Both the position numbers and the translations under genes were made by a program. Source: JACMOY01 sp038322575 (GTDB taxonomy: Bacteria > Actinomycetota > Actinomycetes > Actinomycetales > Angustibacteraceae). Taken from it: DNA of 64,000 bases. Each line of letters starts with the position of its first letter. Positions within the stretch are counted from its first letter, which is position 1. The notes beneath the pieces are model-generated. The model did no database searches. It saw nothing but the letters and a program-made list of their open reading frames with translations, and was not told the DNA's origin. Positions 41,789-49,704 of the stretch are shown one piece after another. The DNA is taken from the NCBI GenBank assembly GCA_038322575.1, contig JBBQGB010000008.1, positions 1-64,000 of the forward strand. The letters are read 5' to 3'.

Positions 41789-43045
41789 CTAGCTCGAATC
41801 GACCTCGACGATGAGCAGGGCGACGTCGTCGTCGGCCGCACCGGCGTCCAGGCGCGACAGCAGGACGTCGGCCAGCTCGTCCGGGTGCCCGGCGTCGGCG
41901 CCGGTCGCCACCTGACGCAGCTGCTCGAGGCGTGCGTCCAGCGACGTGCCGCGCACCTCGACCAGACCGTCGGTGTAGAGCACGAGCACGTCGCCGGGCA
42001 CCAGCCGGTGCTCGTGGTCGTGCCGGTCGCTGCCCGGGTCGACCCCCAGCATCAGGTCGACGCTGGTCTCCAGGAAGTCCGCCCGGTCGCCGCGCACCAG
42101 CAGCGGCGGCAGGTGGCCCGCGTTGGTCCACTGCAGCCGCCACGTGCCGTCCCCGTCGGGGTGCAGCCGCGCGACCACGCAGGTGCCGGTGGCGTCCAGG
42201 GCCAGGGTGGCCGACGTCCGCTCCAGGCGGGTCACGACGCCGCTGGGCGACTCGGCGCGGTCGACGGCGTGGGCCCGGACGGTGTGCCGCAGCGCCGCCA
42301 TCCGGGCCGCGGCGCTGACGTCGTGGCCGCTGACGTCGCCGATGACCACCACCAGGTCGCCCTCGACCGCGAAGGCGTCGTACCAGTCGCCCCCGACGTC
42401 CAGACCACGGGTGGCGGGGGAGTAGCGCGCAGCCAGGTGCAGCCCGGGCACCGCGGGCAGCGGCGGCAGCAGGCTGGTCTGCAGGGCGGTCGCCACGGCG
42501 CGCTGCACCTCGAGCAGCCGGGCCGCCTCGAGGGCCACACCCAGGTGTGCGGCGACGTCGGCCAGGGCCGTGACGTCGTCGGGGCGGAACGTGGTGCGGG
42601 TGCCCAGGGTCAGCACGCCGACCGCCGTGTCGCGGGCGGCCAGGCGGATGAGCAGCACCTCGTGCGCCCCGTACGACAGCGCCATCGCCGCCTGGGCGGC
42701 GCGGTGCGGGTCGCCGGAGGCGGCCACCGCGGCCAGCTCGGGCGCCCGCAGGTGCATCGTCGCGTCGGGGGACCGCAGCAGGGTGGGCAGCAGACCCTGC
42801 GACCCGGCCGAGGACCGGCGCGGTGACCGCTGGCCGGGTGACCGCGACCCCATCGACACGGGCAGCGCGAGTGCGCCGTCGGCGCCGTACGCCGCGACGC
42901 GCACGACGAGGTCGGGGTCGTCCAACCGGTCGGCGATGACCCAGTCCGCCACCGCGAGCAGCACCCGGGCGCTGCGATCCAGGATGGTGGCGCTGTCGGT
43001 GGCCGACGACGTGGCGCGCACGACGTCGGTGAGCAGGTCGGGCAT
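41789..43045 (-). CDS. GAF-domain PP2C/SpoIIE phosphatase
   Basis: 418 residues. An N-terminal GAF-like domain (about 15-165) is followed by a PP2C/SpoIIE catalytic domain with ARYSPATRGLDVGGDWYDAF, VVIGDVSGHDVSAAARMA and VLVLYTDGLVE, where the aspartates bind Mn2+. Such proteins dephosphorylate anti-anti-sigma factors in stress partner-switching or respond to signals through GAF. No partner anti-sigma gene of the SpoIIAB type is nearby. It lies downstream of the dienelactone hydrolase on the same strand. Confidence 0.9.
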   Translation of the reverse strand: MPDLLTDVVRATSSATDSATILDRSARVLLAVADWVIADRLDDPDLVVRVAAYGADGALALPVSMGSRSPGQRSPRRSSAGSQGLLPTLLRSPDATMHLRAPELAAVAASGDPHRAAQAAMALSYGAHEVLLIRLAARDTAVGVLTLGTRTTFRPDDVTALADVAAHLGVALEAARLLEVQRAVATALQTSLLPPLPAVPGLHLAARYSPATRGLDVGGDWYDAFAVEGDLVVVIGDVSGHDVSAAARMAALRHTVRAHAVDRAESPSGVVTRLERTSATLALDATGTCVVARLHPDGDGTWRLQWTNAGHLPPLLVRGDRADFLETSVDLMLGVDPGSDRHDHEHRLVPGDVLVLYTDGLVEVRGTSLDARLEQLRQVATGADAGHPDELADVLLSRLDAGAADDDVALLIVEVDSS

Positions 43046-43049
43046 CTGC

Positions 43050-43760
43050 TCAGGCCCTCAGGTGGTGGTCGAAGAACGCGAGCATGCGCGCCCAGGCGTC
43101 GTCAGCCGCGACCGGGTCGTGGCCGAGGCCGGCAACCCGCTCGAGCGACGCGAACGGACCGGTGCGGTGCTGGTTGAGGAACGAGTGGCCGGCGTCGGGG
43201 TACTCCTTGACGTCGTGCTCGACCCCCAGCTCGGTCAGCACGGACTCGAGCCGGCCGGCCACCCCGCGCAGCATCGGGTCGCGCCGTCCGTAGCTCGCGA
43301 CGACCGGGCAGGCGCCGGCCAGGACGGTGCGCGCCTCACGCGGCAGCGGCCCGTAGCTCGGCGCCGCTGCGTCGAAGCCGCGGGCGGCCAGCAGCAGCGC
43401 GAACCCCCCGCCCATGCAGAACCCGAGCACCCCCACCGGCCCGGCGCAGTCCGGCCGGCCGGTCAGCCAGTCGCGGACGGCCAGGACGTCGTCGACGGCC
43501 GCCCCGTGCCCGCTGGTCAGGGCGCCGAACGTCGCCCGCAGGCACCGCAGGGCGCCGCCGGCGCTGAACAGGTCGGGAGCGACGGCGAGGAACCCCGCGC
43601 CCGCGAGCCGGTCGTTCTGCCGGCGGATGTCGTCGGTGAGGCCCAGCAGCTCGTGCAGGACGACGACCCCCGGCCACGGCCCCCCGCCGCCGGGTGGCAC
43701 GGAAAGGTGCGCGCGCAGCAGGGGCGTGCTCACCCCACCGGGCACCAGGACGTCGACCAT
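43050..43760 (-). CDS. Dienelactone hydrolase family protein
   Basis: 236 residues. The nucleophile is Cys in GVLGFCMGGGFALLLA (G-x-C-x-G), with Asp in YGRRDPML and His in DAGHSFLNQH, the DLH triad. It may open lactones or cleave related esters. The stop of this gene is 4 bases before the phosphatase gene start, so co-transcription is likely. It follows blh and a terminator-like hairpin at 43816-43838. Confidence 0.9.
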   Translation of the reverse strand: MVDVLVPGGVSTPLLRAHLSVPPGGGGPWPGVVVLHELLGLTDDIRRQNDRLAGAGFLAVAPDLFSAGGALRCLRATFGALTSGHGAAVDDVLAVRDWLTGRPDCAGPVGVLGFCMGGGFALLLAARGFDAAAPSYGPLPREARTVLAGACPVVASYGRRDPMLRGVAGRLESVLTELGVEHDVKEYPDAGHSFLNQHRTGPFASLERVAGLGHDPVAADDAWARMLAFFDHHLRA

Positions 43761-43815
43761 GAGCTGATCCTGTCAATATCACCGGCCGTGGCGCCAGCGT
43801 GACTCGGTGCCACCA

Positions 43816-43838
43816 CCGGCTCGGGCTAGCCCGACCGG
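43816..43838 (-). terminator. Hairpin at the end of blh
   Basis: The palindrome TCGGGC-TA-GCCCGA (43821-43834) lies within outer CCGG/CCGG arms and overlaps the blh stop codon (43826-43828). It may end or reduce the rhodopsin-blh transcript. Confidence 0.5.
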
Positions 43839-44902
43839 CGGCGGTCCAGCCCCCAGACGACGGCGGCGTGAGGGAACGTCAGGGCCAGCAGTACGCCGAC
43901 CTCGGCCTGCAGCCCGGCCAGGTCGCGGGCCCACCACAGGCCCAGCACCGCGAGCAGCGCCACGGCGGCCGGCAGGGCCGCGGCCCGGGCCAGGACGCGA
44001 CCGGCGGTCGACCACGCGGGGGTGGCCCCCTCGTCGGAGCGGTCGGAGCGGTCGGAGCGGTCGGAGCGGTCGGAGCGGTCGGAGCGGTCGGACCGCGCGG
44101 CCCCGCGGGCCAGGTCGAGCAGCCGGCCGGTGTGGCGCAGCGAGTGCCACAGGCCGAAGTAGACGCCGAAGGCAGCCAGCGGCGGCGCCAGGGTGAAGGT
44201 CGCGGCGAGCAGGGCCAGCTCGGCCGCCTCCAGGTGCCGGCGGGCGCGCACCAGGACGACCAGGGCCACGACCACGCTGACGGCGAGGAGCACCAGACCA
44301 GGCACCCGGGCCGCCTGGGCCGTCTCGGCGAGCCGCGGTGACAGGCCGGCCAGCAGGACGCCGATGTCGCGGGGCCGGGCCCACAGCAGCAGCCCCACGA
44401 CGACCGCGCCGTGCGCGAGGGCCAGCGACCAGTCCTCGCGGGAGGTGGGCACCCGGCGTCCGGCCCGCTCGGCGGAGGTCACGACCTCGCCGCGGCCGAA
44501 GTGGACGGCGGACAGCACCAGGAAGGCCGCCAGCGCCGGGGTCGGGGCGAGGAGGAAGGCGCCGAGCGCGAGGGCGGCGACGGCGGCGTACGCACCGGCG
44601 AACAGCGCCAGCCGCGTCGTGCTCGGGCGGCGCGAGCCGCCGCGCGGGTCGCCGGCACCCCACCACCACGGGACGAGGTGGTCGACGGCGCCGTGCGGGA
44701 CGCCCAGGGCGACACCCACCAGGGCGAGGGGCAGGGCCAGGGACGAGGTCAGGGCGGGCGCAGCGACGGCGAGCAGCAGGAGCGAGCCCATCGCCGCCAC
44801 CGGGACCCAGGTGAGCCAGGGCAGGGCCTGCATGGCAGGGCCCGAACGCGCACCGACCGGCCACCGCGAGGTCGCGGTGGCCGGTCGGTGCAGCAGGGAC
44901 AT
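43826..44902 (-). CDS. blh: Brp/Blh-type beta-carotene 15,15'-dioxygenase
   Basis: 358 residues with about eight membrane segments. Conserved His in GVPHGAVDHLVPWWWG, LSAVHFGRGEV, LALAHGAVVVG and LWHSLRHTGRLLD fit the Brp/Blh iron ligands. The enzyme cleaves beta-carotene to two retinals, the chromophore of the rhodopsin encoded 16 bases upstream, so the pair is an operon. A loop between helices holds an in-frame Arg-Ser-Asp repeat (44034-44096). No carotenoid synthesis genes are in the window. Confidence 0.95.
   Translation of the reverse strand: MSLLHRPATATSRWPVGARSGPAMQALPWLTWVPVAAMGSLLLLAVAAPALTSSLALPLALVGVALGVPHGAVDHLVPWWWGAGDPRGGSRRPSTTRLALFAGAYAAVAALALGAFLLAPTPALAAFLVLSAVHFGRGEVVTSAERAGRRVPTSREDWSLALAHGAVVVGLLLWARPRDIGVLLAGLSPRLAETAQAARVPGLVLLAVSVVVALVVLVRARRHLEAAELALLAATFTLAPPLAAFGVYFGLWHSLRHTGRLLDLARGAARSDRSDRSDRSDRSDRSDRSDEGATPAWSTAGRVLARAAALPAAVALLAVLGLWWARDLAGLQAEVGVLLALTFPHAAVVWGLDRRRSG
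44034..44096. repeat. Nine-base tandem repeat inside blh
   Basis: Six perfect TCGGAGCGG units (44034-44087) and one variant (44088-44096) encode a run of Arg-Ser-Asp triplets in a cytoplasmic or periplasmic loop of Blh. The unit length keeps the frame, so copy number can change without breaking the gene. Confidence 0.95.
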
Positions 44903-44918
44903 GAACGTCAGCCGATCC

Positions 44919-45767
44919 TCAGACCCGAGCGCCGCTGGGCGCCGTGGCGTCCGGCACGAGCTCGTCGTCGGAGTACGTCGGGTCCTCGAGACCGCTCTTG
45001 ACGCGGGCGATCTTGTAGATGGCCAGGCCGTACGCCGCCTTGGCGAAGATGTCGGCGAGGCTGTAGCCGCCCTGGCGCAGGACGAACCCGCTGGCGCCGC
45101 CGAAGAAGTCGCCGCCGATCATCGGGAACAGGTAGGCGATGGGGTAGACGCCCCACAGGCCGACCAGCGCGAGGCGGAGCATCTTGATCGTGTGCTGCAC
45201 CTCGACGGGCTGGCGCACCAGCGAGCGCGACAGCTCGACGAACAGCACGTAGAGCAGGTAGATGAAGGGGATCGTCGACAGGAAGCCCCACAGCGCGCGG
45301 GAGCCGACGGTGGTGGCGATCTCACCCGGGTAGCCGAGCAGGATCATCAGGGCCGAGGCCGGCACCAGCTTGTAGAGCAGCCCGCGCTGGGCGACGCGGC
45401 CCAGGGCCATGACGGCGACCGTCTCGACGAGCAGCAGCGGCACGGTCAGCAGCCAGTCGACGTACCGGTAGGCCTCGTTGAACTCGATGTTCGAGAGGTT
45501 GTGCGGCGCGCTGACCGAGCTGCCCGGGGGGTAGCTCTCGTTGAAGTTGCTGAAGATCCGGAAGTAGTGGTACGCCGCGATGCCACAGACGATCGCCGAG
45601 ACGACCAGTGCGTTGCGGTAGCGCGGCGCGACGCGCCCGCGCGAGAGGAGCAGGAACAGCGCCGTGAAGAGCATCGACGCGATGACGAGTGAGAAGAGGT
45701 TGTAGACGGTGGCGAACTGACCCGCGGAGAGCGAGGGGATGTTGACGCCTGATACGTCGGTGAGCAT
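44919..45767 (-). CDS. Proton-pumping rhodopsin with antenna-type glycine
   Basis: 282 residues, seven membrane helices. Helix C has Asp104, Thr108 and Glu115 in RYVDWLLTVPLLLVE, the DTE signature of outward proton pumps. Lys243 (FAKAAYGL) is the retinal Schiff base. His67 matches the proteorhodopsin His75. Leu112 is the green-tuning residue. In helix E the sequence LWGFLST aligns with bacteriorhodopsin VWWAIST, so Gly161 takes the place of Trp138, as Gly156 does in xanthorhodopsin, where it makes room for a carotenoid antenna. The ATG at 45767 has GGGAG upstream. The blh gene follows 16 bases downstream. Family: xanthorhodopsin/actinorhodopsin-like. Confidence 0.95.
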   Translation of the reverse strand: MLTDVSGVNIPSLSAGQFATVYNLFSLVIASMLFTALFLLLSRGRVAPRYRNALVVSAIVCGIAAYHYFRIFSNFNESYPPGSSVSAPHNLSNIEFNEAYRYVDWLLTVPLLLVETVAVMALGRVAQRGLLYKLVPASALMILLGYPGEIATTVGSRALWGFLSTIPFIYLLYVLFVELSRSLVRQPVEVQHTIKMLRLALVGLWGVYPIAYLFPMIGGDFFGGASGFVLRQGGYSLADIFAKAAYGLAIYKIARVKSGLEDPTYSDDELVPDATAPSGARV

Positions 45768-45901
45768 GACGACTCCCAGGTGATGCGGCACCTATGCCGC
45801 CTTCTTCGTGACCACTCACCGAGGGCTCGGCGAGGCAGGGCCAGTTCTACGCCCGGTGAAGATCCAAGAGCAACTCGTGCAGGTTTGGTGAAGCGCTTTG
45901 G

Positions 45902-46819
45902 TCACGGCACCGCCGTCGCCGAGGCGCGGCGCGCCCACGCGAGGGCGAGGCGGTCGACCGCGTCGGCCAGGCTCACGCACAGCGTCGCCGGCCCGCCGTC
46001 GACGCCGGACCACCCCGGCCCACCCACCAGCAGCATGAGCCGGCGGTGGGCTCGGGCGACGGCCGTCAGCCCCGGTGCCGCAGCACCGTCGGGCGAGCTG
46101 AGCCACACCAGGACGCCGGCTGCCCGGGTGCGGCGCGCCGCGCTGGCCAGGGACGTCATCGGCGTCCGCGCCCCCAGCAGCCGGGCCGGCACCCCCTGCT
46201 CGGCCAGGGCCGACCGCACGGCGTGCAGCGCGAGGACGTGCTCCTCGTGCGGGCCACCCGCGAGCAAGACGGGGTTCTCTCGTGCAGGTTCGGGAAGACG
46301 CGCGACGTGACGGACGAAGGCGGTGGTCAGCGCCTGGGTGAGCATGTGCTCGACCTCGATGCCCTCGCCGGTGCGCTGCCAGTGCTCACCGGCGGCGACG
46401 AGCACCGGGCGCAGCGCCAGGTCCCACGCCGTCAACGTCCCCTGCTCGCCGAGCAGGTCCAGGACGGTGTCCTCGACGGCCATCTCGTCCAGGCGCGCGG
46501 CCGCCCGGGCCAGGCCCCGGGCCGCTCTGCCGGCGCCCGGCACCGCGAGCACCGCGCCGCCGGGCCCGCCGCGGCGCGGGGGGCCCGGGGGACCTGGCGC
46601 GACGCCGTTGACGAGGGCGGCCGCCGCGGCCGGGCTGGTGCCCGACACCACGGCCTCGTGCACCTGCTGGAGCCGCTGGAGGTCCTCGGCGGTGAAGCGC
46701 CGGTGGCCACCGGGCGAGCGGGCCGAGGCGGTCAGCCCGTAGCGCCGGCCCCACATGCGCACTGTCGAGGCGGACACACCCAGCCGGGCGGCCACCTCAC
46801 CCACCGGCAGCAGGCTCAC
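45902..46819 (-). CDS. MerR-type B12-binding regulator, CarH/LitR-like
   Basis: 305 residues. An N-terminal MerR HTH (VGEVAARLGVSASTVRMWGR, then RYGLTASARSPGGHRRF) is followed by a cobalamin-binding module. Trp147 and Glu157-His158 form the W-x9-EH motif of CarH. Glu192-x-His194 fits the E-x-H-type lower-axial histidine, although the following glycine is an alanine. The distance between these residues equals that in CarH to within one. CarH binds adenosylcobalamin in the dark and falls apart in light, releasing its promoter. Placed beside the rhodopsin gene, it is the likely light switch for this operon. It lies 11 bases after menF. Confidence 0.88.
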   Translation of the reverse strand: MSLLPVGEVAARLGVSASTVRMWGRRYGLTASARSPGGHRRFTAEDLQRLQQVHEAVVSGTSPAAAAALVNGVAPGPPGPPRRGGPGGAVLAVPGAGRAARGLARAAARLDEMAVEDTVLDLLGEQGTLTAWDLALRPVLVAAGEHWQRTGEGIEVEHMLTQALTTAFVRHVARLPEPARENPVLLAGGPHEEHVLALHAVRSALAEQGVPARLLGARTPMTSLASAARRTRAAGVLVWLSSPDGAAAPGLTAVARAHRRLMLLVGGPGWSGVDGGPATLCVSLADAVDRLALAWARRASATAVP

Positions 46820-46830
46820 GAGGGCTCGTC

Positions 46831-48102
46831 TCAGCGCCGGGCGAGGGCGTCACGCATCGGCACCAGCTTCGCGTCGCTCTCGGCGAGCTCGGCCTCGGGT
46901 GCCGACCCGGCGACGATCCCGCACCCGGCGAACAGCCGCAGCCGCCCGGCGTCCCGGTCGACCTGGGCGCAGCGCAGGGCGATGCCCCACTCGCCGTCAC
47001 CGCGACCGTCGATCCACCCCACCGGCCCCGAGTACCGGCCGCGGTCCATGCCCTCGAGCTCGCGGATGGCCCGCAGGGCGACGGGTGTGGGCGTTCCGCA
47101 GACGGCCGCCGTCGGGTGCAGGGCGGCGGCCAGGCCGAGCGAGCTGGCGCCGTCCGCGAGGACACCGGCGACGTCGGTGGCCAGGTGCATGACGTTGGCC
47201 AGGTGCAGCACGAACGGCGACTCGGGGACGTTCATCGACGAGCAGTGCGGTGCCAGGGCCTCGGCGAGGGACCGGACGGCGTACTCGTGCTCCTCGAGGT
47301 CCTTGCTGCTGCGCGCGAGCGACCCCGCGAGCACCAGGTCGTGGTCGTCGTCGCCGGTGCGCCGGATGGTGCCGGCCAGCACCCGCGAGTGCACCAGCCC
47401 GCGCTCGAGGCGCACCAGCAGCTCGGGGGTGGCGCCGACCAGGCCGTCGACGGCAAAGGTCCAGCACCCGGGGTAGCGCTCGGCCAGCCCGGCCAACAGC
47501 CAGCGCGGGTCGACGGCGCACTCGGTGGTCGCCAGCAGGTCACGTGCCAGGACGACCTTGTCGACCGCCCCGGTGCCGATGCGTGCCACGGCGGCCGCGA
47601 CCACCTGCTCCCACTGTGGTCCGGTCATCGCACCGTCGGCGTAGGCCACCTCACCGGGGGCGAGCGGCTCGTGGGGACGCAGCCGGGGCGCGGCGGCCAG
47701 GGAGGCCTCGGGGGCGATGGTCGTCACCCACCACCGACCGGCCCGGTGGCCGACGACGACCTCGGGCACCACGAGCGCGCCCCCCTCGGGCGAGCGGTCG
47801 TCGAAGGAGAACGACCCGAACGCGACCGGCCCGCTGCCGGGCAGGCCGACGTCGTCGCGCACCACGGTGCGGGCGAGCAGCGCCCGCCACCACTGCTCGG
47901 CGTCGGCGAACTGCGACCCGCCCGCCGCGGTGAAGCGGGCGGTCTGGCCCCACCCGACCAGACCCTCGCCGCGGCGCACCCACGACAGCACCGGCGTGTC
48001 CGGCAGCAGGGCCAGCAGGGGGCCGGGGTCGGCGATCTCGCTGGTCCGCACGACCAGCCCCAGCACGGGGTCGCCGTCGAGCGACGCGGTGAGGATCGAC
48101 AC
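46831..48102 (-). CDS. menF: Isochorismate synthase
   Basis: 423 residues, chorismate-binding fold. Catalytic Lys is in GAVDKVVLARDLL. The Mg/chorismate acidic residues are in LHPTAAVCGTPTPVALRAI, ELEGMDRGRYSGPVGW and LFAGCGIVAGSAPEAELAES. It converts chorismate to isochorismate, the first committed menaquinone step. The GTG at 48102 is used. It is divergent from menG and is followed in the same direction by the CarH-like gene. Confidence 0.94.
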   Translation of the reverse strand: MSILTASLDGDPVLGLVVRTSEIADPGPLLALLPDTPVLSWVRRGEGLVGWGQTARFTAAGGSQFADAEQWWRALLARTVVRDDVGLPGSGPVAFGSFSFDDRSPEGGALVVPEVVVGHRAGRWWVTTIAPEASLAAAPRLRPHEPLAPGEVAYADGAMTGPQWEQVVAAAVARIGTGAVDKVVLARDLLATTECAVDPRWLLAGLAERYPGCWTFAVDGLVGATPELLVRLERGLVHSRVLAGTIRRTGDDDHDLVLAGSLARSSKDLEEHEYAVRSLAEALAPHCSSMNVPESPFVLHLANVMHLATDVAGVLADGASSLGLAAALHPTAAVCGTPTPVALRAIRELEGMDRGRYSGPVGWIDGRGDGEWGIALRCAQVDRDAGRLRLFAGCGIVAGSAPEAELAESDAKLVPMRDALARR

Positions 48103-48208
48103 GCGGTCAAGAGTAGGTCGCCGTGCTCGCACCCGCCGGGGGAGTGGCGCGGAGCGCGGTGGCGCGCAGCCCGGTGGCGCGCCGCACCGCCGGTGCGAGG
48201 ATGACGGG

Positions 48209-48907
48209 GTGAGCAGAGCGAGTCTGGCCAAGGCGCCCCACGAGGTCGCCGCGATGTTCGACGACGTGGCCCGGCGCTACGACCTGACCAACGACGTGCT
48301 GTCGCTCGGCCAGGACCGCGCCTGGCGGCGCGCGGTCGTGCGGGCCGTCGACCCGCGACCGGGCACGGTCGTCCTCGACCTGGCCGCCGGGACGGGCACC
48401 AGCAGCGAGCCGTTCGAGGTGGCCGGTGCACGGGTGGTGCCCGCCGACTTCTCGCTGGGGATGCTGCGGGTGGGCAAGCGCCGCCGTCGCGACCTGGGCT
48501 TCACCGCCGCCGACGCGCTGCGGCTGCCGTTCGCCGACGCCTCGTTCGACGCCGTGACGCTGTCGTTCGGGCTGCGCAACGTGGCCGACACCGACCTGGC
48601 CCTGCGTGAGCTGCTGCGGGTGACCCGCCCCGGTGGGCGCCTGGTGGTGTGCGAGTTCAGCCGGCCGCGCTGGGCGCCGTTCCGCCGTGTGTACGTCGAC
48701 TACCTCGTGCGGGCGCTGCCCGGCGTGGCGAGGGTCGTGAGCTCCAACCCCGAGTCCTACGTCTACCTCGCCGAGTCCATCCAGGGCTGGCCGGACCAGG
48801 CCGCACTGGCCGCGCGGGTTCGCGCCGCGGGCTGGGACGACGTCGCCTGGCGTGACCTGTCCGGCGGGATCGTCGCCCTGCACCGCGGCACCCGACCGCT
48901 CGTCTGA
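48209..48907 (+). CDS. menG: Demethylmenaquinone methyltransferase
   Basis: 232 residues. SAM site VVLDLAAGTGTSSEPFEVAG, the family motif LSFGLRNVADTDLAL and the C-terminal ESIQGWPDQAALAARVRAAG and LSGGIVALHRG define the UbiE/MenG family. It makes the last methylation in menaquinone synthesis. The GTG at 48209 follows a GAGGATGACGGG stretch. It is divergent from menF. Confidence 0.94.
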   Translation: MSRASLAKAPHEVAAMFDDVARRYDLTNDVLSLGQDRAWRRAVVRAVDPRPGTVVLDLAAGTGTSSEPFEVAGARVVPADFSLGMLRVGKRRRRDLGFTAADALRLPFADASFDAVTLSFGLRNVADTDLALRELLRVTRPGGRLVVCEFSRPRWAPFRRVYVDYLVRALPGVARVVSSNPESYVYLAESIQGWPDQAALAARVRAAGWDDVAWRDLSGGIVALHRGTRPLV

Positions 48908-48992
48908 GGGACGGCGCCCGAGATGCGCGATCGGTCCCCCGGGGGTTGACTCGCAGTCGTAGGCGCGACCCCAACCGAAGGAGCTGACGGGC

Positions 48993-49166
48993 ATGGGCCT
49001 GGACGACAAGCTGAGCAACGCCAAGGACGACCTGCAGGGCAAGGCCAAGGAGGCCACCGGCAAGGTCACCGACAACGAGCGGCTCGAGGCCGAGGGCAAG
49101 GCCGACCAGTCCGCCGCCGACGCCAAGGCGGCCGGCGAGAAGGTCAAGGACGTCTTCAAGCACTGA
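48993..49166 (+). CDS. CsbD-like stress protein
   Basis: 57 residues, entirely hydrophilic and rich in Lys/Ala/Asp. GLDDKLSNAKDDLQGKAKE followed by ATGKVTDNERLEAEGK is the CsbD repeat pattern. Members are abundant small proteins induced by stress in several bacteria. AAGGAG lies 9 bases before the ATG. A hairpin follows. Confidence 0.92.
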   Translation: MGLDDKLSNAKDDLQGKAKEATGKVTDNERLEAEGKADQSAADAKAAGEKVKDVFKH

Positions 49167-49186
49167 CCGCCCCGACGTTCCTGCGG

Positions 49187-49214
49187 CCGGCCCTCTGACA
49201 CACCGGGGGGCCGG
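49187..49214 (+). terminator. Hairpin between csbD-like gene and nuoA
   Basis: CCGGCCC (49187-49193) can pair with GGGCCGG (49208-49214) over a 14-base loop. It lies 20 bases after the CsbD-like stop and before the nuoA leader, and would separate the two units. Confidence 0.5.
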
Positions 49215-49283
49215 TCGTCGTCATGCTGCGAGGTCATAGACTGCGACGGTGCTCGTGAACCGGGTCACAAGCGGCCCGGCAGC

Positions 49284-49697
49284 ATGTCAACCGAGAACCA
49301 GCAGCACGACCAACCAGCAGAGGGGAGCGGGAGCGGCGTGAACCCCTATGTGCCGATCCTCGTCCTGTTCGCCATCGGCGCCGGCTTCGCGGTCTTCTCG
49401 GTCCTGGCCGGGTCGCTGTCGGGACCCAAGCGCTACAACCGGGCCAAGCTCGACGCCTACGAGTGCGGTATCGAGCCGACCCCGCACGCCGTGGGCGGCG
49501 GCCGGTTTCCCGTCAAGTACTACCTGACAGCGATGCTCTTCATCATCTTCGACATCGAGTCGGTGTTCCTGTTCCCGTTCGCGGTCGGCTTCGGCCAGCT
49601 CGGGATCTTCGCCCTCGTCGAGATGGTGCTGTTCATCCTCACCGTGTTCGTTGCGTACGCCTACGTCTGGCGTCGCGGCGGGCTGGAATGGGACTGA
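49284..49697 (+). CDS. nuoA: NADH-quinone oxidoreductase subunit A
   Basis: 137 residues with three membrane helices (about 18-40, 77-98, 106-128). The conserved loop ERYNRAKLDAYECGIEPT-like segment (here KRYNRAKLDAYECGIEP) is diagnostic. A second possible start is a GTG at 49338, but the ATG at 49284 lies in frame with no overlap problem. It is the first gene of the 14-gene operon; the 117 bases before it should carry the operon promoter. Confidence 0.95.
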   Translation: MSTENQQHDQPAEGSGSGVNPYVPILVLFAIGAGFAVFSVLAGSLSGPKRYNRAKLDAYECGIEPTPHAVGGGRFPVKYYLTAMLFIIFDIESVFLFPFAVGFGQLGIFALVEMVLFILTVFVAYAYVWRRGGLEWD

Positions 49698-49704
49698 GGC
49701 CAGC

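Noticed and set aside
44034..44096. Short regular repeat as a possible CRISPR or origin iteron
   Set aside because: The unit is nine bases with no spacers, lies in frame inside blh and encodes Arg-Ser-Asp, so it is a protein repeat.
45874..46290. Twelve-base word CTCGTGCAGGTT found both upstream of the rhodopsin gene and inside the regulator gene
   Set aside because: Tempting as an operator of the CarH-like protein, but it is not symmetric, and the second copy is in coding sequence with no promoter near it.
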